A stretch of DNA of 64,000 nucleotides from Dorea sp. AF36-15AT (GTDB taxonomy: Bacteria > Bacillota > Clostridia > Lachnospirales > Lachnospiraceae): positions 87,978 to 151,977 of the forward strand of contig NZ_QUDV01000008.1 of the NCBI RefSeq assembly GCF_003477705.1, written 5' to 3'. The translations under genes and the position numbers were made by a program. A model generated the notes under the pieces. That model saw nothing but the letters and a program-made list of their open reading frames with translations, was not told where the DNA came from and ran no database searches. Shown one piece after another: positions 8,669 through 16,359 of the stretch. Position 1 is the stretch's first letter. Every line of letters starts with the position of its first letter.

Positions 8669-9229
8669 CTACACCAACATGCCCCATAGGACATGCACGA
8701 GGATGATGAGAACAAGGATAACCGCCATCCACTTGCTGTAGTAGAACAGTCTGTCTGGAAGCGTCACCATCGAAAGCCGCTCAATGCGTCTCTTGGATTC
8801 CTCTACCATCGAGTCGATGACCTTCCTGCTCCTTGCGGTCACCTCTTCGACGTTCTTTATGGTCATCTCCCCAGCTTTCTGCTGGGCATTGGCAACTCCC
8901 ATGAGTGCCATCTGATTCGCCTGATGCTGCGCGTCCGCCGCGCCGTTTCTCAGCTCCTCGACCTTTTCGAGCACATCCTTCATCTCCGAAACCATGCCGC
9001 GCATCTCCCTTGCGATGCGTTCGTTACTCTGGCGCTGCTCGGCGATAAGGTCTTCCAGCTTCTTCATGGTTCCGATGAGGTCGGTCTCGTCGTTCTCATC
9101 CTCAAGCCTTCGTCCGGCGTTTCTGGCATCCCTCGCTTCCTCGGAGAGCTTAAGCTGCTGGCCGATACCGGCTATATGCCCGTCCGGCTGCTCAAGTTCC
9201 CTCTTCACTTCGCTAAAATGCTTTGCCAT
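8669..9229 (-). CDS. coiled-coil protein with C-terminal membrane anchor
   Basis: 186 residues. Start at 9229 (MAKHFSEVKR), behind GAAAGGAGCGAAGATTAC. Nearly the whole length is charged heptad-like helix (about 1-160), followed by one C-terminal membrane helix (MAVILVLIILVHVLWGMLV). This tail-anchored layout suggests a structural or scaffold role at the membrane. No family recognised. Confidence 0.7.
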   Translation of the reverse strand: MAKHFSEVKRELEQPDGHIAGIGQQLKLSEEARDARNAGRRLEDENDETDLIGTMKKLEDLIAEQRQSNERIAREMRGMVSEMKDVLEKVEELRNGAADAQHQANQMALMGVANAQQKAGEMTIKNVEEVTARSRKVIDSMVEESKRRIERLSMVTLPDRLFYYSKWMAVILVLIILVHVLWGMLV

Positions 9230-9253
9230 GTAATCTTCGCTCCTTTCCATCCG

Positions 9254-9442
9254 TCAGTCCTCCAAACCCTTGCCCCTCTTCTCCCGCACGCGGATAGCGA
9301 TGGGCGTGTCGAGCAGATAGGAGAGGTTGTGTACCGCGTCCGCGACCGGCACGGCATCCGCCATGCTCCCGCACATGTGTATCGCCTTCCAATCCTTCTC
9401 GCCCTTCACCGTCACCTCGACAAGAAAACGTTCCTTTTCCAT
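9254..9442 (-). CDS. unknown 62-residue protein
   Basis: Starts after CGAGGAGAGAA; begins MEKERFLVEVTVKGEKDWK. Strand-rich and cytoplasmic, without known motifs. It lies in the operon between the zinc-ribbon and coiled-coil genes. Confidence 0.6.
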   Translation of the reverse strand: MEKERFLVEVTVKGEKDWKAIHMCGSMADAVPVADAVHNLSYLLDTPIAIRVREKRGKGLED

Positions 9443-9520
9443 TTCTCTCCTCGACCTTGCCGGTCTTTTCTACGGACAGGGACAGCCTATCGCATCAGGT
9501 GTCCCTTTGTCTGGACACCT

Positions 9521-9736
9521 CTAGGGTTCACGCAGGTTCACCCCGCAGTTCGGACAGAACTTCGGGATATATTCGGAAAACTCCTCGAATAGCGGCTCTT
9601 CGCTCTCCTCAGAATCCGTCATATCCTCCTCGACGCGCCCAGCCCATCCGCAGTCGGAGCACCAGATGCCGTCCACGGGGTTTACATTTGTGGCTTTCGA
9701 GTAAGCGCTCCCCATGGTAATGAAAACCCTACTCAT
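9521..9736 (-). CDS. small zinc-ribbon protein
   Basis: 71 residues starting at 9736, overlapping the end of the XRE gene by 8 bp, so translation is coupled. Two knuckles, CSDCGW and CPNCG, flank an acidic stretch (DSEESEEPLFEEF), giving a four-Cys zinc ribbon. The target is unknown. Confidence 0.7.
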   Translation of the reverse strand: MSRVFITMGSAYSKATNVNPVDGIWCSDCGWAGRVEEDMTDSEESEEPLFEEFSEYIPKFCPNCGVNLREP

Positions 9737-10049
9737 CGTTCTCAGCCCTCTCCCCATTGCTCTTCTCACGCACTCCGGCTTCCTTCCGCATCGCGGCAAT
9801 TAGCTCCTCGGGTGTGATTCCGAGACCGTCCGCGATAGCAAAAAAGGACGCAAGGCTCGGCAGACGCGTCGGCTTTCCCCCGCTTCCGGCCATCCCGGCG
9901 AACCAAGCGGATTTGCTGATTCCGCTTTTCTTGATGGCGTTGTCGAGCGTCATCCCCTTCTCGTACACAATGCGGCGCACCGCAACCGCGAAACACCCGA
10001 GTTCCGGGAAACGCTCAACGGCTTTTTCCGCCTGTGGCTTACCCGCCAT
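9729..10049 (-). CDS. XRE-type HTH regulator
   Basis: 106 residues; start at 10049 behind AGAAGGGAGATACC. The helix-turn-helix covers MTLDNAIKKSGISKSAWFAG and the helix around LPSLASFFAIADGLGITPEE. It is the first gene of the 9.7 to 6.9 kb minus-strand operon and diverges from the HipA-like gene at 10240. The palindrome ATTACTAGTAAT at 10077-10088, downstream of its own promoter, is the likely autorepression site. It could also control the divergent kinase gene. Confidence 0.8.
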   Translation of the reverse strand: MAGKPQAEKAVERFPELGCFAVAVRRIVYEKGMTLDNAIKKSGISKSAWFAGMAGSGGKPTRLPSLASFFAIADGLGITPEELIAAMRKEAGVREKSNGERAENDE

Positions 10050-10076
10050 GGTATCTCCCTTCTTCCGTCTAGCTTG

Positions 10077-10120
10077 ATTACTAGTAATATATCATACCAC
10101 CAAACCAGATAAATCTTCAA
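10077..10120 (-). promoter_or_regulatory. promoter and palindromic operator of the XRE operon
   Basis: On the minus strand TTGAAG (10115-10120) and TATGAT (10091-10096) are 18 bp apart. A shifted extended reading, TGA-TATATT, resembles the 18-24 kb promoter repeats. The perfect palindrome ATTACTAGTAAT (10077-10088) lies at about the start site. Confidence 0.6.
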
Positions 10121-10164
10121 GACGATACTCCATATATCCCGCACAAATAAGACAACAAACCAGC

Positions 10165-10193
10165 TTGAAAGCAACCCAGCAATATAGTAAAAT
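10165..10193 (+). promoter_or_regulatory. promoter of the HipA-like gene
   Basis: TTGAAA (10165-10170) and TAAAAT (10188-10193) with a 17-bp spacer. The start site near 10200 rules out translation from 10165 and supports the ATG at 10240. Confidence 0.8.
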
Positions 10194-10239
10194 AGACTCA
10201 CTATCCATATATGGATATAAGGAAGGATGTGACGCATCA

Positions 10240-11571
10240 ATGGACGATAAGCGCTATACGCTGATGAACAAGAACCGACCGGTTCTCGATTTCCTTTACA
10301 ACCTCGACACGCACCATGTCGTGAAGATACTAAAGCGGCGCGAGCTTGACTTCGCTCCTCCCGCGATTCTCGATATGAAAGGAAACCCGACAAGGGCTGC
10401 ACTCGACGTCTGGTGGCTCAGACGGGCAATTCCAGCGTCCCGTGCCCAGATACAGCGGCTCATTGCCGAGCTGCATGTCGATAGCACGCTCGCTCTGGCG
10501 GAAAAAAACTTCGGGCTTTCCCTCTCCGACCGCTACTGGATTAACGACCCAGAGAATCCGCAGAACTGGGATGATATCAACTTCTTCGACAACGACTTCA
10601 CGGAAGACCTCGGGCTTCTGACTCTGGGGCAGGACTCTTCGAGTGACAATCCGAACCTCATGTCACCGAACTCCACGGTCGGCGGAGACCTGAACAAGAA
10701 GTGGACTATCTTAAACGGCGTGCGTATGCTCGTGAAGAGCGGAACCGGATTCGTGAACCAAGAGGTCTACAACGAGGTCATCGCCACGCATCTGCACAAG
10801 CGTCTTCTGACGGACACGGATTATGTTCCCTATTCCCTTCATCAAGAAGGAAAGCGCACCTACTGCGCGTGTCCGAATATGCTGGGCGAAGATGAGGAGC
10901 TGATTCCAGCCTTGCATATCATCCAGAACCACAAGAAACCCAACTCGCAGAACGATTACCGATTCCTCGTCTCGTGCTTTGAAAGCCTTGGACTTGAGGA
11001 TGTGGAAACCTATCTGTCGAAAATGCTGACCTGCGATTACATCGTCGGCAACTTCGACCGTCATTATCAAAACTTCGGTGTCATCCGTAATGTGGAGACG
11101 CTTGCATACACCCGGTTTGCTCCGATATTCGACACTGGTAATTGCCTTTGGTGTGATTCTGAATCATTGGACTTACCCGGCGACTATGCATATATTGCAA
11201 AACCTTTTGGACGAGGACTCAGTCCGGACAGGCAACTGCAACTTCTGTCCGGCTTCGAGTGGTTCGAGCCTGACAGGCTTGACGGATTCGCCGATGAAGC
11301 CCGTGCAATTCTCTCGCAAAACCCGAACATGCCGCCCGCCCGTATCGAAAGCATCGTCAAGGGTGTCATGATGCAAATGGATTCGGCAATCGACTTCATC
11401 GAGAATCAACCGAGTTTTCATCGCCTAACCCCGGCAGCGGCAAAGACCAAAGAACCAAATACTCCCGATTTCCTCGATTCCGAAGTCGCGGACATGAAAG
11501 ATGCTTCCGCCAAGCTACTATGTGATAGCAACAGCGAGCAACCGTCTAAGAACTTGCATACAGAACATTAG
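10240..11571 (+). CDS. HipA-like protein kinase with shared C-terminal tail
   Basis: 443 residues from the ATG at 10240, preceded by AAGGAAGGATG. The C-terminal lobe carries the HipA-type signature: GNFDRHYQNFG (catalytic Asp about 272) and a metal-binding PIFDTGN (about 298). The canonical HipA N-terminal part is not obvious. HipA kinases phosphorylate aminoacyl-tRNA synthetases and arrest growth; the target here is unknown. There is no HipB gene in the same direction; the nearest DNA-binding partner is the divergent XRE gene. The last ~35 residues (PDFLDSEVADMKD to KNLHTEH) closely match the tail of the VapD-like protein at 6012-6794, although the two enzymes are unrelated. Confidence 0.75.
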   Translation: MDDKRYTLMNKNRPVLDFLYNLDTHHVVKILKRRELDFAPPAILDMKGNPTRAALDVWWLRRAIPASRAQIQRLIAELHVDSTLALAEKNFGLSLSDRYWINDPENPQNWDDINFFDNDFTEDLGLLTLGQDSSSDNPNLMSPNSTVGGDLNKKWTILNGVRMLVKSGTGFVNQEVYNEVIATHLHKRLLTDTDYVPYSLHQEGKRTYCACPNMLGEDEELIPALHIIQNHKKPNSQNDYRFLVSCFESLGLEDVETYLSKMLTCDYIVGNFDRHYQNFGVIRNVETLAYTRFAPIFDTGNCLWCDSESLDLPGDYAYIAKPFGRGLSPDRQLQLLSGFEWFEPDRLDGFADEARAILSQNPNMPPARIESIVKGVMMQMDSAIDFIENQPSFHRLTPAAAKTKEPNTPDFLDSEVADMKDASAKLLCDSNSEQPSKNLHTEH

Positions 11572-11586
11572 AAAGAAGGTCATACA

Positions 11587-12033
11587 ATGCGAACTTATCA
11601 ACACCCGATATACCAAGACAACACCATGGCAATTCGCGCCGAATATGATGAGGAAAAACGAGTCTTCGATTTGATGAAGAAGTTCCTCTATATCGTCGGG
11701 ACGATAACGGCGATAGTTGTTTTCCTTTTGCTTCTCGTTAATTCCCCTGCCCTGATAACTCAGACAGGTGCAATTGGAATCATTGCACTCGTTCCCGTCC
11801 TGCTGGCTGCAACAGCCTTTACCGGGTTTTACGTCGGCACGGTACCGGCTGGCTACATCGCTGCATGGCGTGCAATCAAGCGCTCAAAGCTGTTCGTGTG
11901 GGGCAACGCTCTCGGACTGCTCCTCATAGCGACACTTCTTCTTTCCATCCCGGCTGCATTCGCGCCCATTGCCTTCCTTCTCCAGTGGTTGAAGGTGTCA
12001 AATCTCAAGCGTCAGCTTGACGCGAACGCATAG
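11587..12033 (+). CDS. three-helix membrane protein
   Basis: 148 residues, 15 bp after the kinase gene, with Shine-Dalgarno AGAAAGAAGG. A soluble N-terminus of about 30 residues precedes three hydrophobic segments (about 33-55, 62-90, 104-130). It probably shares the kinase's transcript. The family is not recognised; immunity, export or anchoring roles are all possible. Confidence 0.65.
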   Translation: MRTYQHPIYQDNTMAIRAEYDEEKRVFDLMKKFLYIVGTITAIVVFLLLLVNSPALITQTGAIGIIALVPVLLAATAFTGFYVGTVPAGYIAAWRAIKRSKLFVWGNALGLLLIATLLLSIPAAFAPIAFLLQWLKVSNLKRQLDANA

Positions 12034-12085
12034 TGAGGTAAACTGAACGCGTTTTCTTCCTTCGTGGAGAAACTTTCTTGCTTTA

Positions 12086-12133
12086 GCCCGCTGCTCCCTG
12101 ATGTGCGACATTAAGGGAACGGCGGGCGCTTTT
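12086..12133 (+). terminator. terminator after the membrane protein gene
   Basis: GCCCGC and GCGGGC with an inner CCCT/AGGG pairing, followed by GCTTTTAT. Confidence 0.65.
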
Positions 12134-12155
12134 ATGCCGATTCTCGCACACCCGT

Positions 12156-12195
12156 AAAGCGGCGCAGGCGGAATATCCCGCCCGCGCCGCTTTTT
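12156..12195. terminator. bidirectional terminator between convergent units
   Basis: AAAGCGGCGC pairs with GCGCCGCTTT, with inner GCGG/CCGC, flanked by A and T runs. It serves the plus-strand unit and the relaxase gene ending at 12198. Confidence 0.85.
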
Positions 12196-12197
12196 AA

Positions 12198-13463
12198 TTA
12201 ACGCTCGCCGTTCTCCTTGTTCGGTTCCGGGCGTTCCTGCGTAGGTGCCTGTTGCGCCCGCTGGGAACCGCCGCTCCCGGCGTTTCCGCCGCTCTTCTTC
12301 CCTTTCGGTATGACCGTCGAGGATACTTCCGCCCTGAGTTCGTCGGCTCCGCGCCAGCAGGCGAGAATCAGGCGCTTGACCTCCGAATCGTCCGCGATAT
12401 CCGAATCGGGGCGCGGGAGTTTCAGCTTGGGGATATCCGCGATTTCCATGCCCTCCATGCCACGTATCTCCTTGCGGTACTTCTGGTAGACGCTTCGGAT
12501 TTGTGCAAGGTACCTCTTCTTCGTTTCCGTTACCATCGCCTTTTGCTGCTCGATATTCCTCTTCTCCGCAACGGCTGCGCTTCCTTCCGCATGGATGGAT
12601 TTCGCCACATTCGCCTTAAACGCAGCTTCCAACCCCTTCGTTCCGAGGTCTGCATCGAGCTTCGCCACGGAGAAGGCATAGCGGTTGTTGTCCGTGTCGG
12701 TAACGTACATGCGCCCCCTCTTGAACTCCGTGTCAACGCCCCATGATTCCAAAAGCTCGCGGTAATCATAGATGTTCTCCGCTTCCCCGGCGGCGATACG
12801 GCACAGCTCTCGCAAGTTCGTCTTATAGGAGTCGATGCCGCGTGCCGCAAGTTCCTTCTCGATACGGGACGGCTGCTTCTTATGGACGGAGGAATTGCGT
12901 TCGCCCTCCACGACCTGTTTCAACCCCCACTCATGGTCGAGGTCGCGAATGCGGCTGGCGCGTTTCACCTTGGCGCTTTTCCCGCGCCCCTCATCGAGCC
13001 GCTTGCCCGTGGAGAGGTCGGTACGGTTGATGACGATATGTACGGCATAGCGATGGGTCTTGTCCGCCTTGCAGTATTCGTTGTGAAGCGCCATCACTAT
13101 CTGCTGGTTCGGGTAATGCTTTCCCACGTACTCCTTGGCATACCTCATGCACGCTTCCGGTGAGAGCCACCCACCATTTAAATCGCACTCGTCGGGATTG
13201 AAGCCGAGAATCTGATGAAACAGAATCGTGTTCTTCGCTTCCTTAAGCTCCCCAGTCTTCTTGTCCCGGACTCTCCTTGCCGCTTTGTTGTGCCCGTAGG
13301 CTTCTCTGGTCATCCACATGTGATGCGCCCAGCGCTTCGGGTTCGTGCAACCGTCCATGTTCAGACTGTCGCGTAGAATCACCTTTCGGTCATCGTTGAT
13401 ATAACCGCGCAGGTTCTTCATGTGACCGGAACTCTGCACACCGGTCTGCTTGATGATGGTCAA
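12198..13463 (-). CDS. MOBP-type relaxase
   Basis: 421 residues. The start is TTG at 13463, 8 bp after AGGAGGAATTGCA; no ATG fits. The N-terminal half is a relaxase/mobilisation nuclease (VirD2-like): a strand start MTIIKQTG, an early Tyr in RGYIND as the likely nicking residue, and the metal site HRYAVHIVINRTD. The C-terminal third is charged helix ending in a Gly/Pro/Glu-rich tail. It would nick oriT and lead the strand into the recipient. It lies downstream of MobC, the XRE regulator and the NUMOD protein, in one compact run with overlapping genes. Confidence 0.85.
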   Translation of the reverse strand: MTIIKQTGVQSSGHMKNLRGYINDDRKVILRDSLNMDGCTNPKRWAHHMWMTREAYGHNKAARRVRDKKTGELKEAKNTILFHQILGFNPDECDLNGGWLSPEACMRYAKEYVGKHYPNQQIVMALHNEYCKADKTHRYAVHIVINRTDLSTGKRLDEGRGKSAKVKRASRIRDLDHEWGLKQVVEGERNSSVHKKQPSRIEKELAARGIDSYKTNLRELCRIAAGEAENIYDYRELLESWGVDTEFKRGRMYVTDTDNNRYAFSVAKLDADLGTKGLEAAFKANVAKSIHAEGSAAVAEKRNIEQQKAMVTETKKRYLAQIRSVYQKYRKEIRGMEGMEIADIPKLKLPRPDSDIADDSEVKRLILACWRGADELRAEVSSTVIPKGKKSGGNAGSGGSQRAQQAPTQERPEPNKENGER

Positions 13464-13623
13464 TGCAATTCCTCCTCTCTTTCCCTTTTGGAATGAAACC
13501 CGCGCACCGGATACTCATGTGCCATACCGTTTCAGATATACCCGGACTTACATCGGTATGCCCGCGTCGCATCTTCGATATCCCAGTAGCACCCCCGGTC
13601 TCAACGCAGATGACAGGTCTTGT
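13390..13623 (-). CDS. short NUMOD-like remnant or overlapping small gene
   Basis: 77 residues; its ATG overlaps the upstream stop as ATGA, and its end overlaps the relaxase start by 74 bp. MTRPVICVETG is the strand that opens the repeats of the NUMOD protein at 14193-14945, and ATGISK resembles their helix, but the middle of the repeat is missing. It may be a shrunken repeat unit, or a coupled small gene placed to feed ribosomes to the TTG start of the relaxase. Confidence 0.35.
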   Translation of the reverse strand, partial: TRPVICVETGGATGISKMRRGHTDVSPGISETVWHMSIRCAGFIPKGKERRNCIDHHQADRCAEFRSHEEPARLYQR

Positions 13624-13889
13624 CATTGCGGTTTTTCTTCCATTGCTCTTCTCACGCCATCCCAAAACGGCGATTCCATCCAGACGGATTTCAAGCGTTG
13701 CAGATACGTCTTCGCCCCATCTTGCGTGAACTCGGCATCGGCATCGTCCGAATGAAGATACCACCCGTTTGGAAACTCAACCCAAGATGCAACGGTCTCA
13801 CCGAGTTCCATGCTCACGTATCTCGTGAGCGTTACGCTCCAACCGTCCTCCTCATAGTGAATCGTCTTCTCGCTTTCACAATCGGCCAT
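13623..13889 (-). CDS. unknown 88-residue protein
   Basis: The start at 13889 lies 8 nt after GGGGGAG; a coupled ATG at 13913 overlapping the upstream stop is an alternative. Acidic, with aromatic motifs (DGWSVTLTRYVSMELG, WVEFPNGWYLHSDD). No known family. Part of the relaxase operon. Confidence 0.6.
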   Translation of the reverse strand: MADCESEKTIHYEEDGWSVTLTRYVSMELGETVASWVEFPNGWYLHSDDADAEFTQDGAKTYLQRLKSVWMESPFWDGVRRAMEEKPQ

Positions 13890-13909
13890 TGCCATTGCTC
13901 CCCCTGCTT

Positions 13910-14200
13910 TCATGAATCTATTTTCGCGGACACTGCACCCATGCCGGAAAGAATATCGCTTTCCAACAGTTTCCGATTTCCTGTGACCTTCGGCTCCGTC
14001 CCATGTTCGCGACGGTAACCGTTCGCGAAAAATCGGAATACCTCTTCCGTCGTTTTCACCGGAGCGTGCCTGACAAACGGGTTGTATTCGTCATCAACGA
14101 AATAGAAAGTTCCATCTCTCTTCGCGATATGCGCCGGACGCTTGCAGGTCGGGCACCGTGATTTCAGGTCGCGGTAATGGAGCCATCCAGAATCAGTCAT
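13910..14200 (-). CDS. unknown protein with one CxxC knuckle
   Basis: 96 residues; the ATG at 14200 overlaps the end of the NUMOD gene by 8 bp, so it is translationally coupled. CPTCKRPAH may be half of a zinc site. The rest (FYFVDDEYNPFVRHAP) is unrecognised. Confidence 0.6.
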   Translation of the reverse strand: MTDSGWLHYRDLKSRCPTCKRPAHIAKRDGTFYFVDDEYNPFVRHAPVKTTEEVFRFFANGYRREHGTEPKVTGNRKLLESDILSGMGAVSAKIDS

Positions 14201-14945
14201 CGACGTACTCCCAGCGATAGCCACCTGCCATACCGGACGCGGCACCGCGGATACCTGCCTGCGACGCTCCGGTTTCTTTTGCCGCTTGGGTAATCGTTTT
14301 GTAAACAACACCGGTTTCCACGCAGCGAACCCTTATCCCTCTTTTACTGGGAAGTAAATCATCCGGCTCTGGTTCGTCGGCATAGTAAAAATCATCCGGC
14401 TCTGGTTCGTCGGCATAGTAAAAATGAAGGCCTTTTGCCGTTCCATGCCTTTTTGCTGCCGCTTGGATATTACTTTTCGAAACTCCCGTTTCCCGTGCCG
14501 CCTGAGCTATCGACTCGTAAACGACACCGGTCTCCTTGCAACGAACTCTTGTCCAGCTTCTATTCCGAAAGAACTCCTCATCCGGCTTCGGTTCATCGGC
14601 ATAGTAAAAGTGTAAGCCCTTGGTTGCTATATGCCCTCTCAATGCCGCATAAATAGCCTCTCGCGGTACGCCAACCGCTTTTGCTGCCCTTGCTTGACTT
14701 TCAAAACGTTCGTTCGTCTCAAGGCAGATGATTGGTCTTGAGTTCTTATAAACCTTTCTATCGAAAACCGAATCGTCCGGTTTCACTTCGTCAGCGTAAT
14801 AGAAGTGAAATCCTCGACATGCCCCGTGGCGTTTCAGTGCACTGCTAACTAACGACCATGCGGCACCAATAGCATTCGCAGCATCCGTGACGCTTTCAAA
14901 CCGTTCTTCCGTCTCAAAGCAGATTATCGCTCTCTTTCTTCCCAT
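14193..14945 (-). CDS. four-repeat NUMOD-type DNA-binding protein without nuclease
   Basis: 250 residues made of four copies of a unit: a strand (RPIICLETNERFES), an Ala-rich helix-turn-helix (QAARETGVSKSNIQAA) and an (L/F)HFYYADE hairpin. The fourth unit ends in a WEYVDD hairpin. This is the NUMOD1-type module found beside HNH or GIY-YIG homing nucleases, but no nuclease motif is present. Between units 3 and 4 an 11-residue FYYADEPEPDD block is duplicated. With four reading heads it should bind a long, repeated DNA site. Its position between XRE/MobC and the relaxase suggests regulation of transfer or relaxosome assembly; this is inference. Confidence 0.7.
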   Translation of the reverse strand: MGRKRAIICFETEERFESVTDAANAIGAAWSLVSSALKRHGACRGFHFYYADEVKPDDSVFDRKVYKNSRPIICLETNERFESQARAAKAVGVPREAIYAALRGHIATKGLHFYYADEPKPDEEFFRNRSWTRVRCKETGVVYESIAQAARETGVSKSNIQAAAKRHGTAKGLHFYYADEPEPDDFYYADEPEPDDLLPSKRGIRVRCVETGVVYKTITQAAKETGASQAGIRGAASGMAGGYRWEYVDD

Positions 14946-14958
14946 CCTGTTCGCCCGC

Positions 14959-15402
14959 CTATCTAAGGAAACTGTCTTTTCGGTTCTCGTATTCCTCTCT
15001 TGTGATTTTTCCTTCCTTCAAAAACTCCTTCCAAGACCACCATGTGCAAACGCACGACTGGATTGTTTTGTCGGTAAACCGGATGCTTCCATCCGCGCAT
15101 GGCTTAATGCCGAACGCTTCCTCTGAAAGGAAAAGTGCGTGCATGAGTTCGTCATAGTGCTCAATGCCGTAAGTGTCGAAACATGCGGGTGCTACATCGA
15201 GTGCTTTCGCTATCCGTTCGAGCGTATTCTGCTTCGGACTACGCTCACCGAGTTCATAGCTTCTAAAAGCCGATTCCCCTAGACCTGCGGCATTCGCCAG
15301 TTCTCGTTGCGTCATGTTCCGACGCATCCGTATTCTTCTAATGCTCTTTCCCAAAAGCCGTTGCTTACGATTGCATTTAGCCATTTCCATATATCCTGTC
15401 AT
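14959..15402 (-). CDS. XRE-type HTH regulator in the mobilisation operon
   Basis: 147 residues; its ATG overlaps the MobC stop as ATGA. A clear XRE helix-turn-helix near the N-terminus (RNMTQRELANAAGLGESAFR then LERIAKALDV) is followed by a C-terminal domain with CVCTWWSWKEF. Probably a repressor of the mobilisation genes. Confidence 0.8.
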   Translation of the reverse strand: MTGYMEMAKCNRKQRLLGKSIRRIRMRRNMTQRELANAAGLGESAFRSYELGERSPKQNTLERIAKALDVAPACFDTYGIEHYDELMHALFLSEEAFGIKPCADGSIRFTDKTIQSCVCTWWSWKEFLKEGKITREEYENRKDSFLR

Positions 15403-15803
15403 TCGTTATCGAGGTTGTCGAAGTCCTCTATTTGCAGATGGATGTTGTTCCGGTTTGCTTCTCTTCGGAGCGCCGCGAGCGCTTCCATGATTTCGGAAAA
15501 CGACGAGACCTCTTTCTCCAAAACGCGTTTCGCTTCCTCCGGGTCGAACACCTTCGCGCCGTAGGTGTTCAGGAACTTCATGAACTGGTTTAGGTTTGTT
15601 CCCTGCTTCGCGAGTTCGTGTGCTGCCTTTTTCAAAGGCTCGGTGTCGATGACCTTGATTGTCGCATCGTCAGAATTGATGAGTAGCGTCCGGGCGTAAT
15701 CGGAAACCGTCATACCGTAATTCGCGGCTTTCCGCTTAAGCGTTCTCTTCTCACGTTCAGACAATCTGATGAGAACTGCGGTTTCTCTTTTTGCCACCTT
15801 CAT
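15399..15803 (-). CDS. MobC-like relaxosome accessory protein
   Basis: 134 residues from the ATG at 15803; GTG at 15797 lies at better spacing from GGGGAG and is an alternative. The N-terminus is ribbon-helix-helix-like (AVLIRLSEREKRTLKRKAAN) and continues with YGMTVSDYARTLL and a later GTNLNQ, the pattern of bacterial MobC proteins. The rest is helical. It would bind oriT DNA and help the relaxase open it. First gene of the relaxase operon, directly beside the hairpin-rich block at 15.8-16.3 kb. Confidence 0.8.
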   Translation of the reverse strand: MKVAKRETAVLIRLSEREKRTLKRKAANYGMTVSDYARTLLINSDDATIKVIDTEPLKKAAHELAKQGTNLNQFMKFLNTYGAKVFDPEEAKRVLEKEVSSFSEIMEALAALRREANRNNIHLQIEDFDNLDNE

Positions 15804-15829
15804 CACTCCCCTTCTGTATTTTCTCAAAA

Positions 15830-16350
15830 TCTCATAGTCGTATCGGTGCCGCCACCGTTTGACTATGACACGAAAGCGACGGTTCGCTTTGCTGAGTTAC
15901 GGGAACCGGCAATCCTAAATTGTCGATTCGTTAAGCGTAAGCGTCCTCCCGTCAAGGCTCCGAAAGCCGCTCGGGAGCAAGATGGAAGTGTATGGAAAAG
16001 TCTCGTTTACGTGACTTTGTATATACGCTTCCCAAATCTTGCAACTCGAAGAGCGGCCTTGGCCGGTGAGCACTGATATTCTATCAGTGCGAGAGCAGAA
16101 AAGGCATGGAAAAGGGGGTGCCGCCGCACCCTTTCCCATGCCTTTTCTGCGGGGTTTCCGGCTTGCCCGGAAACCAAGAACCCGAGGTGCCGCCACCTCG
16201 GGTTCCCATCATCTGCGAAGACGAAATCAATTTCTTTGAAGACTTGACAAAGATTCCTTCCAATCGCGTCTTGATAAGCGAACGGACACCATAAAAGGTG
16301 CCCGTTTTCTACGTTGCTGTTGATTCGTGCTCGCCATCCTCAATTTGAAT
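15830..16350. other. non-coding block, candidate origin of transfer
   Basis: About 500 bp without a credible gene, bounded by mobC and the mIHF gene. Four hairpins occur in a row: 16070-16090 (9-bp stem, 3-nt loop), 16095-16150 (about 25 paired bases with slight bulging), 16153-16175 (9-bp stem) and 16179-16204 (11-bp perfect stem). The third and fourth stems have no T run. An AT-richer part (15,900-15,960) has ATCCTAAATTG and GTAAGCGTCCTCCC, loosely like nic regions of mobilisable plasmids. Position beside MobC and relaxase, and gene polarity on both sides, support oriT; the nick site is not determined. Confidence 0.5.
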
Positions 16351-16359
16351 TGCAGACCG

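Noticed and set aside
10165..10239. Longer N-terminus of the HipA-like protein
   Set aside because: The stretch contains the promoter; transcription starts after the first ATG.
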